64,000 bases of DNA from Clostridium saccharoperbutylacetonicum N1-4(HMT) (GCF_000340885.1 NC_020291.1:5145001-5209000), one strand, 5' to 3'. Positions 1-10,595 are shown, counted from the first letter of the stretch. Notes: generated from the sequence alone by a model not told the origin. Made by a program: numbers and translations.

Positions 1-181
1 TCTCATTCTTTAGATAATTACAATTTGTAACAACTTTATCATTTATATTTATTATTTAACTTAATATATTTCTAGGTTACTTGCCTATAAAACAAAAAGC
101 ATCTGCAGTACAGATGCTTTCACTATTATAAATGATTTACTTAGTTAGTATATATGTTAAGATTACCTTTTTCTAAATCAT
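1..181. other. Left-edge intergenic DNA
   Basis: AT-rich DNA without a supported gene. It holds the catalase terminator described separately; nothing else is recognisable in it. Confidence 0.6.
91..120 (-). terminator. Terminator of manganese catalase gene
   Basis: A perfect 10-bp stem (AAAGCATCTG, positions 96-105, with its complement at 111-120) and a 5-nt loop. On the minus strand the stem is followed by a T-rich tract (complement of 91-99). It lies about 60 bases downstream of the catalase stop. Confidence 0.8.
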
Positions 182-877
182 CTATTTATGGACCAAAACC
201 CTATCTTCTTTATTTGGACTTTCAAATCTCACTGATGTTGGATCTGGTGTCTTATGTGAAGGTCCAGGTGTTGATAAATCAAAATAAAGTTTAGAATCTT
301 TTGTAACCCCAAAATCTTTATTTGATCCTGTATTTTGAACTTTATTCAATGCCTCTCTAAACAATGCATTATGTGCTTCTTCTCTATTTAACAAGAAATC
401 AATTGTTGCTCTAACTTCTTTATCTTGAATTTGACGATACAAATATTCATATACTACTTTCGCTCTTTGTTCAGATGCTATATTAGATAATAAATCTGCA
501 ACTAAATCTCCAGTAACTGTTACATAATTGGCTGTCCATGGCTCTCCAGAAGAATTAATTAATACAGGTGACAATCCACACTGAACATGAGTTTGAATTT
601 CTCCACTAGTAACTTTTTGATTATCAACTTCATGACCATTAAGTAAATTTATTGTTTGCGCTACCATTTCCATATGACTAAGTTCTTCTGCTCCAATATC
701 CATAAATAAATCTTTTATTTCAGTATCTTTTATTCTAAAACTTTGTGAAATATACTGCATTGCAGCTTTAAGTTCTCCATTACCTCCACCTAACTGTTCC
801 TGCATTAATACTGCATACTGAGGGTTTATTCTCTCTACCTTTACATCCTTTAATAACTCCTTTTTATGTTCAAACAC
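182..877 (-). CDS. Manganese-containing (non-heme) catalase
   Basis: Dismutates hydrogen peroxide at a di-manganese centre in a ferritin-like four-helix bundle, in the cytosol. Starting from the GTG at 877 (231 aa), the expected ligands are visible: E35, E65 and H68 (motif EELSHME), E136 (SEQRAK) and H169 (REEAH). The spacing agrees with classical Mn catalases. The longest open frame begins at a GTG at 886, but that codon overlaps the GGAGG ribosome site (886-890). GTG 877 lies 8 bases from that site and is preferred. The protein is shorter than many Mn catalases (about 270-300 aa) and lacks part of the usual C-terminal tail. It is monocistronic with its own terminator. Family call is firm; whether it serves vegetative oxidative stress or spores cannot be told. 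Confidence 0.92.
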   Translation of the reverse strand: MFEHKKELLKDVKVERINPQYAVLMQEQLGGGNGELKAAMQYISQSFRIKDTEIKDLFMDIGAEELSHMEMVAQTINLLNGHEVDNQKVTSGEIQTHVQCGLSPVLINSSGEPWTANYVTVTGDLVADLLSNIASEQRAKVVYEYLYRQIQDKEVRATIDFLLNREEAHNALFREALNKVQNTGSNKDFGVTKDSKLYFDLSTPGPSHKTPDPTSVRFESPNKEDRVLVHK

Positions 878-1244
878 AAATAACACCTCCTAATAATATA
901 AATATTACACTTTTAGTATTTCTACTTTCATTTTTAAATATTCATTTCAAATTTATTTTGTAGAAATATGTATAATTCTAATTCATATATACATTCATAA
1001 TTTATATTTGCTAGATTTCATTAAGCTTTTCCCATAACAATCCAGTTAAAAACTTATAAATATAATAATAAACTCTCAAAGTGGTAACGTTTTTTGTAGA
1101 AATTTTAGATTTTTTGGGTATATATTGCTATTTACCTTGCGTATTTATTAACTAATAGCGTATATTATAAGTAAGTAATTATCATTTTGTGTTATTATTT
1201 ATTCAGTATTTTCAATAATAATACAATGTTTTTAGGGGGAATTT
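878..1244. other. Divergent intergenic region, catalase / chemoreceptor
   Basis: About 360 bases between the divergent catalase and chemoreceptor genes. It holds both ribosome sites (GGAGG at 886-890 on minus, AGGGGGA at 1234-1240 on plus) and presumably both promoters. I find no convincing -35/-10 pair and no clear PerR-type palindrome. Confidence 0.5.
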
Positions 1245-2963
1245 ATGATGAAATGGTTTAATAACTTAAACATGTCAAAAAAACTAATACCTGCTTTTAT
1301 AGGTATTGCATTACTAATAGCATTAGTTGGTTCTGTCGGAATACGAAACATGCAAATTATGAATAAAAATTCAAATACTGTTTATCAACAAAATCTTTTA
1401 TCTATTGAACAAATGAATAAAATTAAGCAAAATATTTTAGAGATAAGATATAATCTATTAAAAATTTCAAATCAAGCCAATAAAGAAAATCAAAATCCTG
1501 GTTTGGAAAAAGAAATTTCAAATTACTCAGCTGAAACAGATGAACTTTTGAATACTTATGAAAAGAATTTTTTAACTGAAGAACAAAAACCAATCTTAGA
1601 AAAGTTAAAAAAGGATTTGCAAGAATTCAGATCAATCTATAATGATGTTATAAAATTATCAGATCAACAAGATTTTGAAAAATCTAAAGTTAGATTTACT
1701 GAAATAGCTACTGCAAGAGCTAATGTATTTAAAGGGTTAGATGATCTAATTCAAATTAATGAAGAACTTGCTGCCAATTCACATAGCCAAAATTCAAATG
1801 CATACAATTCTTCATTATATTTCATACTGACTGTGGTTATCATTGGATTAGCGCTTTCTATAATAATTGGTACATCTATATCAGTCATCATTTCAAAACA
1901 ATTGAAACAAGTCTTAAATTTTGCAGAAGCAATTGGTGAAGGTGATTTAACCAATAAAATAGCTATAGATAGTAGAGATGAAATAGGACGACTTTCAAAA
2001 GCTTTAAATAAAGCTGGTGAACACATAAAGGAACTTATAACTAAAATAGTAATTAGCGCCGAAAAAATAAATTCTTCTAGTGGAGATTTATCTGCTACTA
2101 CCGAAGAAATATCATCAATGATGAATACTTCTGGAGAAGCCACTGAATCTATTGCTAAGGGTGCGCAAGATTTAAGTGCTACAACAGAAGAAGTCCATGC
2201 TTCCATGGATGAAATAGCACGAGATACGCATGACTTAGCAGATAAATCCGAAGAATCAAAAACTTCTGGAGATGAAATAAACAAAAGAGCTATTGAAATC
2301 AAACAAAAAGCTGCTGAAAATATTAAACAAGGTAATATAATATATGAAGAAAAGAAACTTAATATAATAAAAGCTATTGAAGAAGGTAAAGTTGTTGAAG
2401 AAGTCAAGATAATGGCTGATTCAATTGGAAGTATATCTGAACAAACTAATTTACTTGCACTAAATGCAGCTATAGAAGCAGCTCGGGCAGGAGAACAAGG
2501 AAAAGGCTTTGCAGTAGTAGCTGATGAAGTAAGACAGCTAGCCGAACAATCTTCTGAAGCTGTAATTCAAATTCAAAATATGGTTACTCAAGTTAGAAAT
2601 GCTTTTGATGCCATATCTTCAAGTGGCCAAGATATATTAGATTATATTGCCAATAATGTACAACCAAGTTATAACTTGTTGCTAGATACAGGTGTACAAT
2701 ATGAAAAAGATGCTGAATTTGTTAGTCACATGGCTATAGGTATATTTAATGCCACTAAACATATGAATGACACGGTAACTCAAGTCAATAAAGCCTTTGA
2801 AAGTGTTTCTCTCACAGCTGAAGAATCAGCTGCAAGCTCTGAAGAAGTATTAGCCAGCATCAGTGAAATTACTAAAGTAGTAGCTCAAGTTGCAGATTCA
2901 GCTCAAAGTCAAGCTGAACTAGCATTAGAATTACACGAACTAGTTCAAAAATTCAAGATTTAA
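1245..2963 (+). CDS. Methyl-accepting chemotaxis protein, membrane-bound
   Basis: A 572-residue chemoreceptor. A first membrane helix (about residues 12-33) is followed by an extracytoplasmic helical sensor (about 35-190, four-helix-bundle type), a second membrane helix (about 191-215), a HAMP domain (about 216-268) and a long coiled-coil signalling domain. The hairpin tip is intact ([20 protein letters not shown], then [17 protein letters not shown]), so it should dock CheA and CheW. The AGGGGGA site precedes ATG 1245. It stands alone: no che genes are nearby and a strong terminator follows. The ligand cannot be inferred. Confidence 0.95.
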   Translation: MMKWFNNLNMSKKLIPAFIGIALLIALVGSVGIRNMQIMNKNSNTVYQQNLLSIEQMNKIKQNILEIRYNLLKISNQANKENQNPGLEKEISNYSAETDELLNTYEKNFLTEEQKPILEKLKKDLQEFRSIYNDVIKLSDQQDFEKSKVRFTEIATARANVFKGLDDLIQINEELAANSHSQNSNAYNSSLYFILTVVIIGLALSIIIGTSISVIISKQLKQVLNFAEAIGEGDLTNKIAIDSRDEIGRLSKALNKAGEHIKELITKIVISAEKINSSSGDLSATTEEISSMMNTSGEATESIAKGAQDLSATTEEVHASMDEIARDTHDLADKSEESKTSGDEINKRAIEIKQKAAENIKQGNIIYEEKKLNIIKAIEEGKVVEEVKIMADSIGSISEQTNLLALNAAIEAARAGEQGKGFAVVADEVRQLAEQSSEAVIQIQNMVTQVRNAFDAISSSGQDILDYIANNVQPSYNLLLDTGVQYEKDAEFVSHMAIGIFNATKHMNDTVTQVNKAFESVSLTAEESAASSEEVLASISEITKVVAQVADSAQSQAELALELHELVQKFKI

Positions 2964-2982
2964 TTCTATTTATAATAAGTTT

Positions 2983-3030
2983 AAGCACAATCTAATGATT
3001 TATATATTAATCATTAGATTGTGCTTATTT
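2983..3030. terminator. Bidirectional terminator
   Basis: An 18-bp perfect inverted repeat (2983-3000 and 3009-3026) with an 8-nt loop and a T-rich flank on both sides. It separates the convergent chemoreceptor and aminopeptidase genes. Confidence 0.85.
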
Positions 3031-3037
3031 TAACTAC

Positions 3038-4264
3038 CTATATTAACCAATCACCATTCTTAAACACTTGAATTTTTTCACCATCAGCTGTTTCACCAAT
3101 AATTTCAAGGTCTGCTGAACCTACCATAAAATCAACATGTGTTAATGAATCATTAACACCATTTTCTAAAAGTTCCTCTTCCGACATATTGTCACTATCT
3201 TTCAAGCAACTTGGATATGCTTTACCAAATGCAAAATGACAAGATGCATTTTCATCAAATAATGTATTATAAAATATCAATCCTGAATTTGATATCGGCG
3301 AATTATATCCAACCAAAGCAACTTCTCCAAGATATCTTGCGCCTTCATCAGTATCCAAAATTCCCTTTAATATTTCTTCTCCCTTTTCTGCTGAAAAATC
3401 AATTATCTTTCCATCTTTAAAAGTCAATTTAAAATTATCTATTAAATTACCACCATAATTTAATGGCTTTTTACTAGTAACATAACCATTTACACCATCT
3501 CTCTTTGGAAGTGTAAATACTTCCTCAGTTGGCATATTAGCTACAAATTTAGCACCATCTTTAGTATATTCTGCTCCTGCTAACCATTCATGTCCTTTTG
3601 GAAGCTCCACAGCTAAATCTGTACCTTCAGATTTGTAATAAAGAAATTTAAAACTTTTTTCATTCAAATAATTTTTTCTAGTTTCTAATTTTGATAAATG
3701 TTCTTCCCACGCCAAAATCGGTGACTCTTTATCTACTCTTACTATTTTAAATATTGATTTCCAAAGCTTCTCAACAGCTTCTGTCTCTGACACATTTGGA
3801 AATACCTTTTTAGCCCATCCTTTTGTAGGTATTGATACAACACACCATGGCACTTCATTACTCATATAAGCATCATTAACCTTTTTCAAAGTTTTACTTG
3901 CTGTTTTAAGTTGAGCCGCTATTTTATTTGGATCCACTCCTCCTAAAAGCTCTGGATCTTGTGCCGCTATACTAATTAATCCAGTTTTTTCTTTTATAAG
4001 TTGTTCTCTTGCTAGTGCACGATATATTGGCTCCATTTCAAAACTCTCCATCGGAGCTTTATTATATCTTATTAATGAAAGCTGCTCATCATTATATTCT
4101 ACTATTACATTTATAGCTCCAGCTTCATAAGCTTTTTCCGCTATCATTCTAGCAAACTCTGCACATTCTATTGGTGAATTTATAAGTAACTGTTGATTTT
4201 GTTGTAAATTAATACCTGTTTTAACTACAAGTTCTGCATATTTTTTTAAAATTTCTGTATTCAT
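3038..4264 (-). CDS. M29-family metallo-aminopeptidase (AmpS/PepS type)
   Basis: A cytosolic di-metal aminopeptidase that removes N-terminal residues from peptides. The length of 408 aa is typical. The six metal ligands known for the Bacillus/Thermus M29 enzymes are present at matching spacing: E248 (NMPTEE), E314 (LGEVAL), H343 and Y350 (CHFAFGKAY), H376 and D378 (LTHVDF). ATG 4264 has an AGGAGA site. It is monocistronic and convergent with the chemoreceptor gene. Role: recycling peptide-derived amino acids. Confidence 0.94.
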   Translation of the reverse strand: MNTEILKKYAELVVKTGINLQQNQQLLINSPIECAEFARMIAEKAYEAGAINVIVEYNDEQLSLIRYNKAPMESFEMEPIYRALAREQLIKEKTGLISIAAQDPELLGGVDPNKIAAQLKTASKTLKKVNDAYMSNEVPWCVVSIPTKGWAKKVFPNVSETEAVEKLWKSIFKIVRVDKESPILAWEEHLSKLETRKNYLNEKSFKFLYYKSEGTDLAVELPKGHEWLAGAEYTKDGAKFVANMPTEEVFTLPKRDGVNGYVTSKKPLNYGGNLIDNFKLTFKDGKIIDFSAEKGEEILKGILDTDEGARYLGEVALVGYNSPISNSGLIFYNTLFDENASCHFAFGKAYPSCLKDSDNMSEEELLENGVNDSLTHVDFMVGSADLEIIGETADGEKIQVFKNGDWLI

Positions 4265-4371
4265 TTTTACTATCTCCTATAATTTTGTGATATTTTTACC
4301 ATAATTATATCACACTTTACAATAATCATTATTCGGTTAAAATATTAATTTTAATTAACAGATTAAAATAG

Positions 4372-4413
4372 AAAAAGGATACTTAAGCTTTATACACAAA
4401 AAGTATCCTTTTT
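4372..4413 (-). terminator. Terminator of amino acid permease gene
   Basis: A 13-bp perfect stem (4372-4384 with 4401-4413) ending in five T on the minus strand, 20 bases after the permease stop. Confidence 0.88.
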
Positions 4414-4432
4414 CATAGTTCACAAATCTAAT

Positions 4433-5938
4433 CTAGATATCTTTTTTAGTTTTATTTTCATAATTCCAATACATTATCAATGCAATAATTGAAAAAATTG
4501 CAGGGCCAACAACACTCCAAATTGTAGTTTGCATATCACCTTCTAATGCAGGCTGTATAATTGAAAACAAATTCGCAAGCCCTACTGTTAAAACAACTAT
4601 ACAAGTCCAAAAGTTAGCACTTCCTTGAGATTTAAATACTACAAAAGGTTTATTTATTTCGCTTTTCTTCTTAAAGTAAGGAAATGCAGCTGCTATAAAC
4701 ATATATGGAAGTGTCATTGCAACATTGGTCATAGATACAAGTATATTAAAGAATGCAGCCATTGAATTTCCTCCAAATGCTACTAATGCTATTACTATAC
4801 AAACTATTGTTGCTTGAATCCACATTGCATTAATAGGCAATCCATTTTTAGTTTCTCCAATTTTACCAGGCCAGAGTTTAGCTGGCGTACCTTCTATTAT
4901 CTGCTTCAATGGTGAATACATTAGCGTAAAAAATGCTCCAGACAGTGCCAAGAACATTGAAAGTCCAACAAATCTTGCAACACCATGGCCTAAAGCTACA
5001 GCCACAGCCTCACTTGCTCCAAAAGCAGAACCAAGTGAATATCCTAAATTAGACATAACTATATAACTTGCATTTCCTAAATTAACATTTTTGATTCCCA
5101 TTACTGTTGACCAGTTTGTAAATACCCCAACTAATAATATTCCTAATGAATATCCTACTGAAATTATAGCTGATGATATTAATATTCCCTTTGGAAAAGT
5201 TCTTTCTGCATTCTCAGTTTCATCAACTAATCCTCCAACTGCTTCTATTCCTCCATATGCAAACAAAGCATAAACCACAAATGCTAAAGAAGCAATTATA
5301 TCTCCTGAATATTTAGGATTTGGTGTTTGTGTAAATGAACTAATACCTATAATCGGTTCAGCCAATTGTCCACCATTTCCTAAAAATACGCATATTGCAC
5401 CAATCCATAAAAATACGTTCAATAACAAAACCGCTGTTCCACCTAATGAAGTTACCTTCTTTATTTTTTCAAGGCCTTTAGTAGATGTATATGTCACTGT
5501 TATTATCCATATAATTCCCAAAACTCCTAATACCTGTGGTCCTTGAAGTCCTAATATACTCCAGTTTTGTGTTGTATCTTCTCCAAATATAGCATTTGAT
5601 ACTGGAACCCACATACCAGATGACACATTAACCATCCATGTTATATAAGAGAAGTACCACATAAAGGTTCCTATAAATGCAAATCTTGGTCCAATAGATT
5701 TCTCCATCCATGAATAGATTCCACCTTTTTCTTCTTTAAAAGCGGCTCCCATTTCAGCTACCATTAATGCAAATGGAACAAAGAATGTTATCCCTGATAA
5801 TATATACCAAGGAATCGCAGCATACCCCATCTTATAAAATGATCTTGGAATATTGTTAAATCCATATACAGATGTAAAAATCATTAATGCTAAAGGTATC
5901 AACGTTAATTTTTTTGATGATTTTTCTTTCGCTTTCAT
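4433..5938 (-). CDS. yjeM: APC-family amino acid permease, YjeM-like
   Basis: A 501-residue integral membrane protein with about 12 predicted membrane helices. It belongs to the amino acid/polyamine/organocation family, in the glutamate:GABA-antiporter-like branch. It follows E. coli YjeM closely from end to end, including the stretches LMIFTSV.GF, EMGAA, GPRFAFIGTFMW, FAYGGIEAVGGLVD, and MTLPY near the end. The substrate of YjeM itself is not established, so only amino acid transport is claimed. ATG 5938 has a GGAGG site. Monocistronic, with its own terminator. Confidence 0.88.
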   Translation of the reverse strand: MKAKEKSSKKLTLIPLALMIFTSVYGFNNIPRSFYKMGYAAIPWYILSGITFFVPFALMVAEMGAAFKEEKGGIYSWMEKSIGPRFAFIGTFMWYFSYITWMVNVSSGMWVPVSNAIFGEDTTQNWSILGLQGPQVLGVLGIIWIITVTYTSTKGLEKIKKVTSLGGTAVLLLNVFLWIGAICVFLGNGGQLAEPIIGISSFTQTPNPKYSGDIIASLAFVVYALFAYGGIEAVGGLVDETENAERTFPKGILISSAIISVGYSLGILLVGVFTNWSTVMGIKNVNLGNASYIVMSNLGYSLGSAFGASEAVAVALGHGVARFVGLSMFLALSGAFFTLMYSPLKQIIEGTPAKLWPGKIGETKNGLPINAMWIQATIVCIVIALVAFGGNSMAAFFNILVSMTNVAMTLPYMFIAAAFPYFKKKSEINKPFVVFKSQGSANFWTCIVVLTVGLANLFSIIQPALEGDMQTTIWSVVGPAIFSIIALIMYWNYENKTKKDI

Positions 5939-6275
5939 TTTTCCTCCTTAATTTATATTGTAATCATTATCATTAGAACAAAAAATTTTTCGTATGTTTT
6001 TACAATTTCACTCAATGTAATATTTTAATTATAATTTTATTTTTTCCACACCATTCTATTTTATGTATCCATTCTGACAACTCATTTTAATATAATAAAT
6101 TTCTTCTTTTTAAATTTTACAGAATTTTAAAAGCTTAATGTAGTAACACTAAGCTAATCACAAATTATATTATATTTTATCCATGCCTATAATGCAATGT
6201 TTACTTTATTACGCAAAAGAGAAGCTTCTCATATAACTAGAGTTAGCTTCCCTTAGATATTGATTCAAATTTATT
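5939..6275. other. Intergenic region, permease / rubredoxin fusion gene
   Basis: 337 AT-rich bases upstream of the permease gene and downstream of the rubredoxin fusion gene. It should contain the permease promoter, which I cannot place confidently. It also holds the weak hairpin terminator listed below. No small ORF with a ribosome site is visible. Confidence 0.5.
6213..6252 (-). terminator. Probable terminator of rubredoxin-fusion gene
   Basis: On the minus strand GGGAAGCT (complement of 6245-6252) pairs with AGCTTCTC (complement of 6219-6226), with one G-U pair, followed by TTTT. Modest strength. Confidence 0.5.
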
Positions 6276-6833
6276 TTAACCTGGCATTACACACTCAAAA
6301 AGTTTACTTCCCATCTTTCCTAATACCACGCATAATCCTAAATTTATTAAAGCTACAATGAAAATAAAAATCTTTGAAACGGCTGTATAAGATACAATTA
6401 TGAAAAGACCAGGCATTAATAATGATCCTATAAACAATGCTATTCCTAGATATATTTTTATTTTTAAATATGGTGGAGATAGTTTTTTAAATCGAACTTT
6501 TGCATCATAAATTCCAGCTACAAATGCCATTATAACAGTTATTGGGAAAAATATAGACAATGTTTTATTTACTGTAAGTAAATTATTACTCATATCTTCT
6601 GGTAATATAAACGATAATATGAAAAATCCTAATATAAATACAGCTATAGCTTCTGGGAAATGTACAGATATTGGATGCAAATGTAAATCTAAAATCTTTT
6701 GTCTTTTTTCATTAATATTAAACTTATGTTCAACAAAGGCTGTCTTCGGAACTCCACAAGCTGGACAAACATCTTTTAATTCTGCCTCTTCCATTATAAA
6801 TCCACAAACTTTACAACGTACGTACTTCTTCAT
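6276..6833 (-). CDS. Rubredoxin-like domain fused to DUF2231-type membrane protein
   Basis: A 185-residue protein. Residues 1-35 form a rubredoxin/zinc-ribbon knuckle pair (CKVCGF and CPACGVP) that would hold one Fe or Zn through four Cys. Residues 50-180 carry four membrane helices that begin with a His-rich HPISVHFPEA stretch typical of DUF2231 proteins. Rubredoxin-like modules transfer single electrons, and DUF2231 histidines could hold heme or metal, so a membrane redox role is plausible but unproven. ATG 6833 has a GAGGAGG site. It is monocistronic and its neighbours give no clue to a partner. Confidence 0.8.
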   Translation of the reverse strand: MKKYVRCKVCGFIMEEAELKDVCPACGVPKTAFVEHKFNINEKRQKILDLHLHPISVHFPEAIAVFILGFFILSFILPEDMSNNLLTVNKTLSIFFPITVIMAFVAGIYDAKVRFKKLSPPYLKIKIYLGIALFIGSLLMPGLFIIVSYTAVSKIFIFIVALINLGLCVVLGKMGSKLFECVMPG

Positions 6834-6970
6834 ATTCTAACCTCCTCAAAATTATAGCTAATTTATTTTAACTATATTACCTATATATATATTATCTCTC
6901 AATACTACCTATTTTCGCAAGTTTTTCATATATTTTTCACAAAAATACTTTATCCTACAGTTTCTATTCA

Positions 6971-7015
6971 AAAATATAAGAATAATAGAATTGCTTAACA
7001 TCTTCTATTATTCTT
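6971..7015 (-). terminator. Terminator of ABC/LuxR operon
   Basis: A 13-bp perfect stem (6978-6990 with 7003-7015) followed on the minus strand by a T-rich tract. It ends the four-gene operon about 30 bases after the regulator stop. Confidence 0.75.
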
Positions 7016-7042
7016 ATTCACCAAAAAATTCTATACTTTTTC

Positions 7043-9601
7043 TTATATAATTATTTTCCTACCTTCATTTACTGCTTCAACCCTATTTTTAACTCCAAGT
7101 TTGGAGTATATGTTTATTATATGAGTTTTTACAGTTGATATGGATATAAATAGCTTTTCTCCAATTTCTTTATTACTCAGCCCATCTATTAAAGCCTGAA
7201 GAACTTCTATTTCTCTAGGACTTAAAACTTCATTTTTATCCCTTATCCCCATTAAATCACAAAGCTTCTTTACAAATACTTTATTATCTGCATCTTCTAA
7301 TAATTGAGTTTTAAATTTTTGTATTATTTCTTTTAAATAAACTCTTGTTTTATAATAAGGAAATAATATATCTTCATCCCTAGAATAATATATTGCTTCT
7401 TTAAGACTGTTTATACATTCTCTTGAATTTTCTAATTTAATTTTATCCAATACTATTACTTTCCAAATTAATGAATATACAAGTAAATATCCAATTCCAC
7501 TTTTTCTACAAGCAAATACAATATTGCTAAACTCATCAAAACTCTCTTTATATTTCTCTTTTTTATACAGAACCATCCCATAAGTTAACCTTAAAATATC
7601 GGGATAAACTGATTTTTTATACTTTTCCTTAAACATCTTTATAAATTCATCATATTCCTCTACTTTTATCCTATTTTCAAAAAACAACAATCTAATTTTA
7701 AGTGCCAGCATTTGAATATAAGAATAGTTATCTTTATTTTCTTTATCTATGTTATTTAATAATTTTTCGCACTCATCAATATTACCTTGTATATATTTTA
7801 CTTCTGCAAGATTATAATTAATGTTAACCTCTAAAGGTTTAAAAGCAGCTCTTTCTTTAAACTCTTCAAGTGTTTTTTGGGCTTCCGTTAAAAGTTGTTC
7901 TGCCTCTTTATCCATAAGTTTTTTAATATAAATTCCTGGAAGTCCAACTGTTCTCATTATATCAAAACAAAACCTATAATTTTTATTATTAATTTGTTCA
8001 TTTAATTCTTCATAGTACTTTAAACACTCATTTAGCTTTCCTATACTTTCCAACACAGAAACTTTATTATATTTATATATTAAATCCACATAGCGGTTAT
8101 TTAATTCTTTATTTGATTCTTTAATTAGTTCCATCATTTCAAAAGATTTTGTGTATTCATTAGCAAATCCTAATGCCCATGACGCTAAAATATAGTAAAC
8201 TGTCTTAGTAAGCACATTTAAATCCTTATCAATTTCTTTAGGAAAATTAAAGCAACTCTCTTCTACATAAGTATTATTTAATATAATACCAAATAATTTA
8301 ATCGCATTCCCAAGGTTATTCTCCTTGCTATAATTAAGTGATTTAATTATTGTGTTGCATCTCTCATAATCTAAATTTAAATAATTGAAAAATAATGAGA
8401 TAAGCGTTAAATCTGCGCTTCCATTATAATATTCTAATGGAAATTCATTTAATACTTTTGTTGATACAATGTTATGTGCATTTTCTTCTAGTATTTTTAA
8501 TGCACTATTATATCTATTATAATTTATATAAATCCTTATAACTTCATCATAATTATTCTCTTTAATTAATGAAGCTGTAAGCCTATCTATAATATCATTT
8601 TTGACGCTTTCTTCATATTTATCAAAAAGTTCTACAAGATGCTGCCTTAAGATATTATGATATCTATATATCTTTTTTTCTTCATCGATTGTAATTATCA
8701 ACATATTTTTTTCTATTAAATTCTTTATTATTTTAAAGCCATCCTTATTATCAATATCTTTATAAATATCAGGATTCACATAGTTTAAGGGCGAAGTTTT
8801 AACCAAAAAATCAATTTCATCTTGTGACAAACTCCCTATAATTTCATTATTCATATAATCAATAAATAATTTATTTCCACGCGGTATATTTTTTATAGTT
8901 TTATTATTTCCTAATACAGTTAACAAAAGCTTAATTGCTCCTACCCAGCCCTCCGTAATTGAATAGATTTCTTTAATTATAGCCTCATCAATGATTTTAT
9001 AAGTATTATTTTTTATAAATTCCTCTGTTTCTATTAAAGACAAATTAAAATCTGCTGAACCTACTGTAACTATTCCACCTTTCATAAGAATATTTCCTAG
9101 ATAAAGTTTAACATCATATCTTGAAATCAAGATAAAATGTACATTTTCTGAAGAATTTGCTACAAAATATTCAATAGTTTCAAGTAGAAATTGATCTTCT
9201 ATATAGTGAAAATCATCTAATACTATAAATAGCGTGTCTTTATTTATAAGTTCGTTAATTAAGGATGATATCAATTCAAAAATATCCTCTCTTTTTACTA
9301 ATGGATTTATCATATCAATGTAAAAATTCAAATCTTCAATATTATCTTTTAATCCATGTAAAACATAAGTCCAAAAGTAAGTTAAATCATCACTGTTTTC
9401 ATCTAATGAAAGCCACATATAATTAGCTTTATCTTCAATGTAATTAGAAATAAGTGTACTTTTGCCAACAGCAGCTCCACCTTTTACAACTGCCAGCTTA
9501 TTTTCTTTAATGTTAAGAAGCTTGTCTTGTATATTTTTATTTCTATGAATCATATTTTTACTTTTTGGTCTTATTAGTCTTGTATGAAGAATATTTTTCA
9601 T
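7043..9601 (-). CDS. MalT-type LuxR-family transcriptional activator
   Basis: An 852-residue STAND-ATPase regulator. Walker A (GGAAVGKST) lies at residues 41-49 and a Walker B-like LFIVLDDF around 125-132. A long helical, TPR-like sensor region follows, and a C-terminal LuxR helix-turn-helix begins near residue 790 (LSPREIEVLQALIDGLSNKE, then STVKTHI). Such proteins bind DNA as ligand- and ATP-driven oligomers. It is the last gene of an operon, 37 bases after the second ABC permease gene, so it probably regulates that exporter or responds to its substrate. The effector is unknown. It is not the maltose activator itself: no maltose genes are nearby. Confidence 0.9.
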   Translation of the reverse strand: MKNILHTRLIRPKSKNMIHRNKNIQDKLLNIKENKLAVVKGGAAVGKSTLISNYIEDKANYMWLSLDENSDDLTYFWTYVLHGLKDNIEDLNFYIDMINPLVKREDIFELISSLINELINKDTLFIVLDDFHYIEDQFLLETIEYFVANSSENVHFILISRYDVKLYLGNILMKGGIVTVGSADFNLSLIETEEFIKNNTYKIIDEAIIKEIYSITEGWVGAIKLLLTVLGNNKTIKNIPRGNKLFIDYMNNEIIGSLSQDEIDFLVKTSPLNYVNPDIYKDIDNKDGFKIIKNLIEKNMLIITIDEEKKIYRYHNILRQHLVELFDKYEESVKNDIIDRLTASLIKENNYDEVIRIYINYNRYNSALKILEENAHNIVSTKVLNEFPLEYYNGSADLTLISLFFNYLNLDYERCNTIIKSLNYSKENNLGNAIKLFGIILNNTYVEESCFNFPKEIDKDLNVLTKTVYYILASWALGFANEYTKSFEMMELIKESNKELNNRYVDLIYKYNKVSVLESIGKLNECLKYYEELNEQINNKNYRFCFDIMRTVGLPGIYIKKLMDKEAEQLLTEAQKTLEEFKERAAFKPLEVNINYNLAEVKYIQGNIDECEKLLNNIDKENKDNYSYIQMLALKIRLLFFENRIKVEEYDEFIKMFKEKYKKSVYPDILRLTYGMVLYKKEKYKESFDEFSNIVFACRKSGIGYLLVYSLIWKVIVLDKIKLENSRECINSLKEAIYYSRDEDILFPYYKTRVYLKEIIQKFKTQLLEDADNKVFVKKLCDLMGIRDKNEVLSPREIEVLQALIDGLSNKEIGEKLFISISTVKTHIINIYSKLGVKNRVEAVNEGRKIII

Positions 9602-9638
9602 TTAAATCACCCTAATAACTTATTTTGTTGTATATATT

Positions 9639-10595
9639 TTAGCATATATTGGCTTTTCTGAGCTTAATTTTATTTATTAAATATGAAAGAATTATCATTA
9701 TTATACAAAGAAAAATAACATTAATTATATCAATATAATTTGTCTTTCCGTTTTCTAGTGCAATTGTAAAATTCAAAATATGCTTTTGTGGCATTATATC
9801 ACTAATTATATTTATTAAAGTATTATTAGAAATAGTAAAGAAGCTTCCTGCAAGCAAAGTAGTTATTATATTAATCATAACTCCTAACATACTTGCACTT
9901 TCTTCTTCTTTTACAATTGAAGAAATTAATAATCCAAAAGCCGAAGCTAATAAAGCTAATACCAACACTATAAAATCCAATTCAAATACAGTAACATTTG
10001 TATCTAATTTCAGCACTTCTTTTGCTATTGTTACTACTATTACAGTTGGGACAAAAATCATAATAAAGACTGAAACAAAATGGCTTAATATATACTGTTC
10101 ATAAGATATATCAGCACTTATAACTCTTTTTGATATCCCCTTTTTTTCATTAAAGTAAAATCTATAAAGCATTACTCCTAATAATATTATAAACATAGTT
10201 ATATATCCAACTATATTAGCAGCCACACCTCTCTTTTCACCATCTTTAATTTCAACATTTTCTCCATTAGCTATTTTCAATAACTTGCTTTTAAAATCAT
10301 TTCCTTTAACAGTATCTACCTGTACTTTCCCATCTTCATAATATATTACAGCATCATACTTGTTTTTTACCAAATCCGAAAGAGGCACTTTATTTTTAAG
10401 TTGTGTGATATTAGCCTGAGTACTGTTAAAATTAATATTATCATTTCTAACCACTCCAATATTTGCTCTTTCAACAAAACTACTTGAAAAATATATAGCA
10501 GCTACTATAACTATTGGTGTTATAATAATAGGCATTATCAAATAGGTTTTACTATTTATCATTCTATATAAAATTCCTTTTATAACATTTATCAT
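9639..10595 (-). CDS. ABC-2 type transporter permease (second subunit)
   Basis: A 318-residue permease. One N-terminal membrane helix (about 17-37) is followed by an extracellular domain (about 38-125) and a block of five membrane helices to the C-terminus. This is the layout of ABC-2/DrrB-YhfE-type export permeases. It includes the conserved helix region reading EEESASMLG. ATG 10595 has an AAGGAG site. Third gene of the operon; with the next gene it forms a two-permease exporter powered by the upstream ATPase. The substrate could be a drug, lantibiotic, lipid or Na+; undetermined. Confidence 0.85.
   Translation of the reverse strand: MINVIKGILYRMINSKTYLIMPIIITPIVIVAAIYFSSSFVERANIGVVRNDNINFNSTQANITQLKNKVPLSDLVKNKYDAVIYYEDGKVQVDTVKGNDFKSKLLKIANGENVEIKDGEKRGVAANIVGYITMFIILLGVMLYRFYFNEKKGISKRVISADISYEQYILSHFVSVFIMIFVPTVIVVTIAKEVLKLDTNVTVFELDFIVLVLALLASAFGLLISSIVKEEESASMLGVMINIITTLLAGSFFTISNNTLINIISDIMPQKHILNFTIALENGKTNYIDIINVIFLCIIMIILSYLINKIKLRKANIC

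Noticed and set aside
878..1244. PerR box upstream of manganese catalase
   Set aside because: Only loose TTATAAT-like matches, as expected in such AT-rich DNA.
1751..2407. 218-residue open frame antisense to the chemoreceptor gene
   Set aside because: Ser/Ile-rich mirror of the coiled coil, no ribosome site, entirely inside a clear gene.
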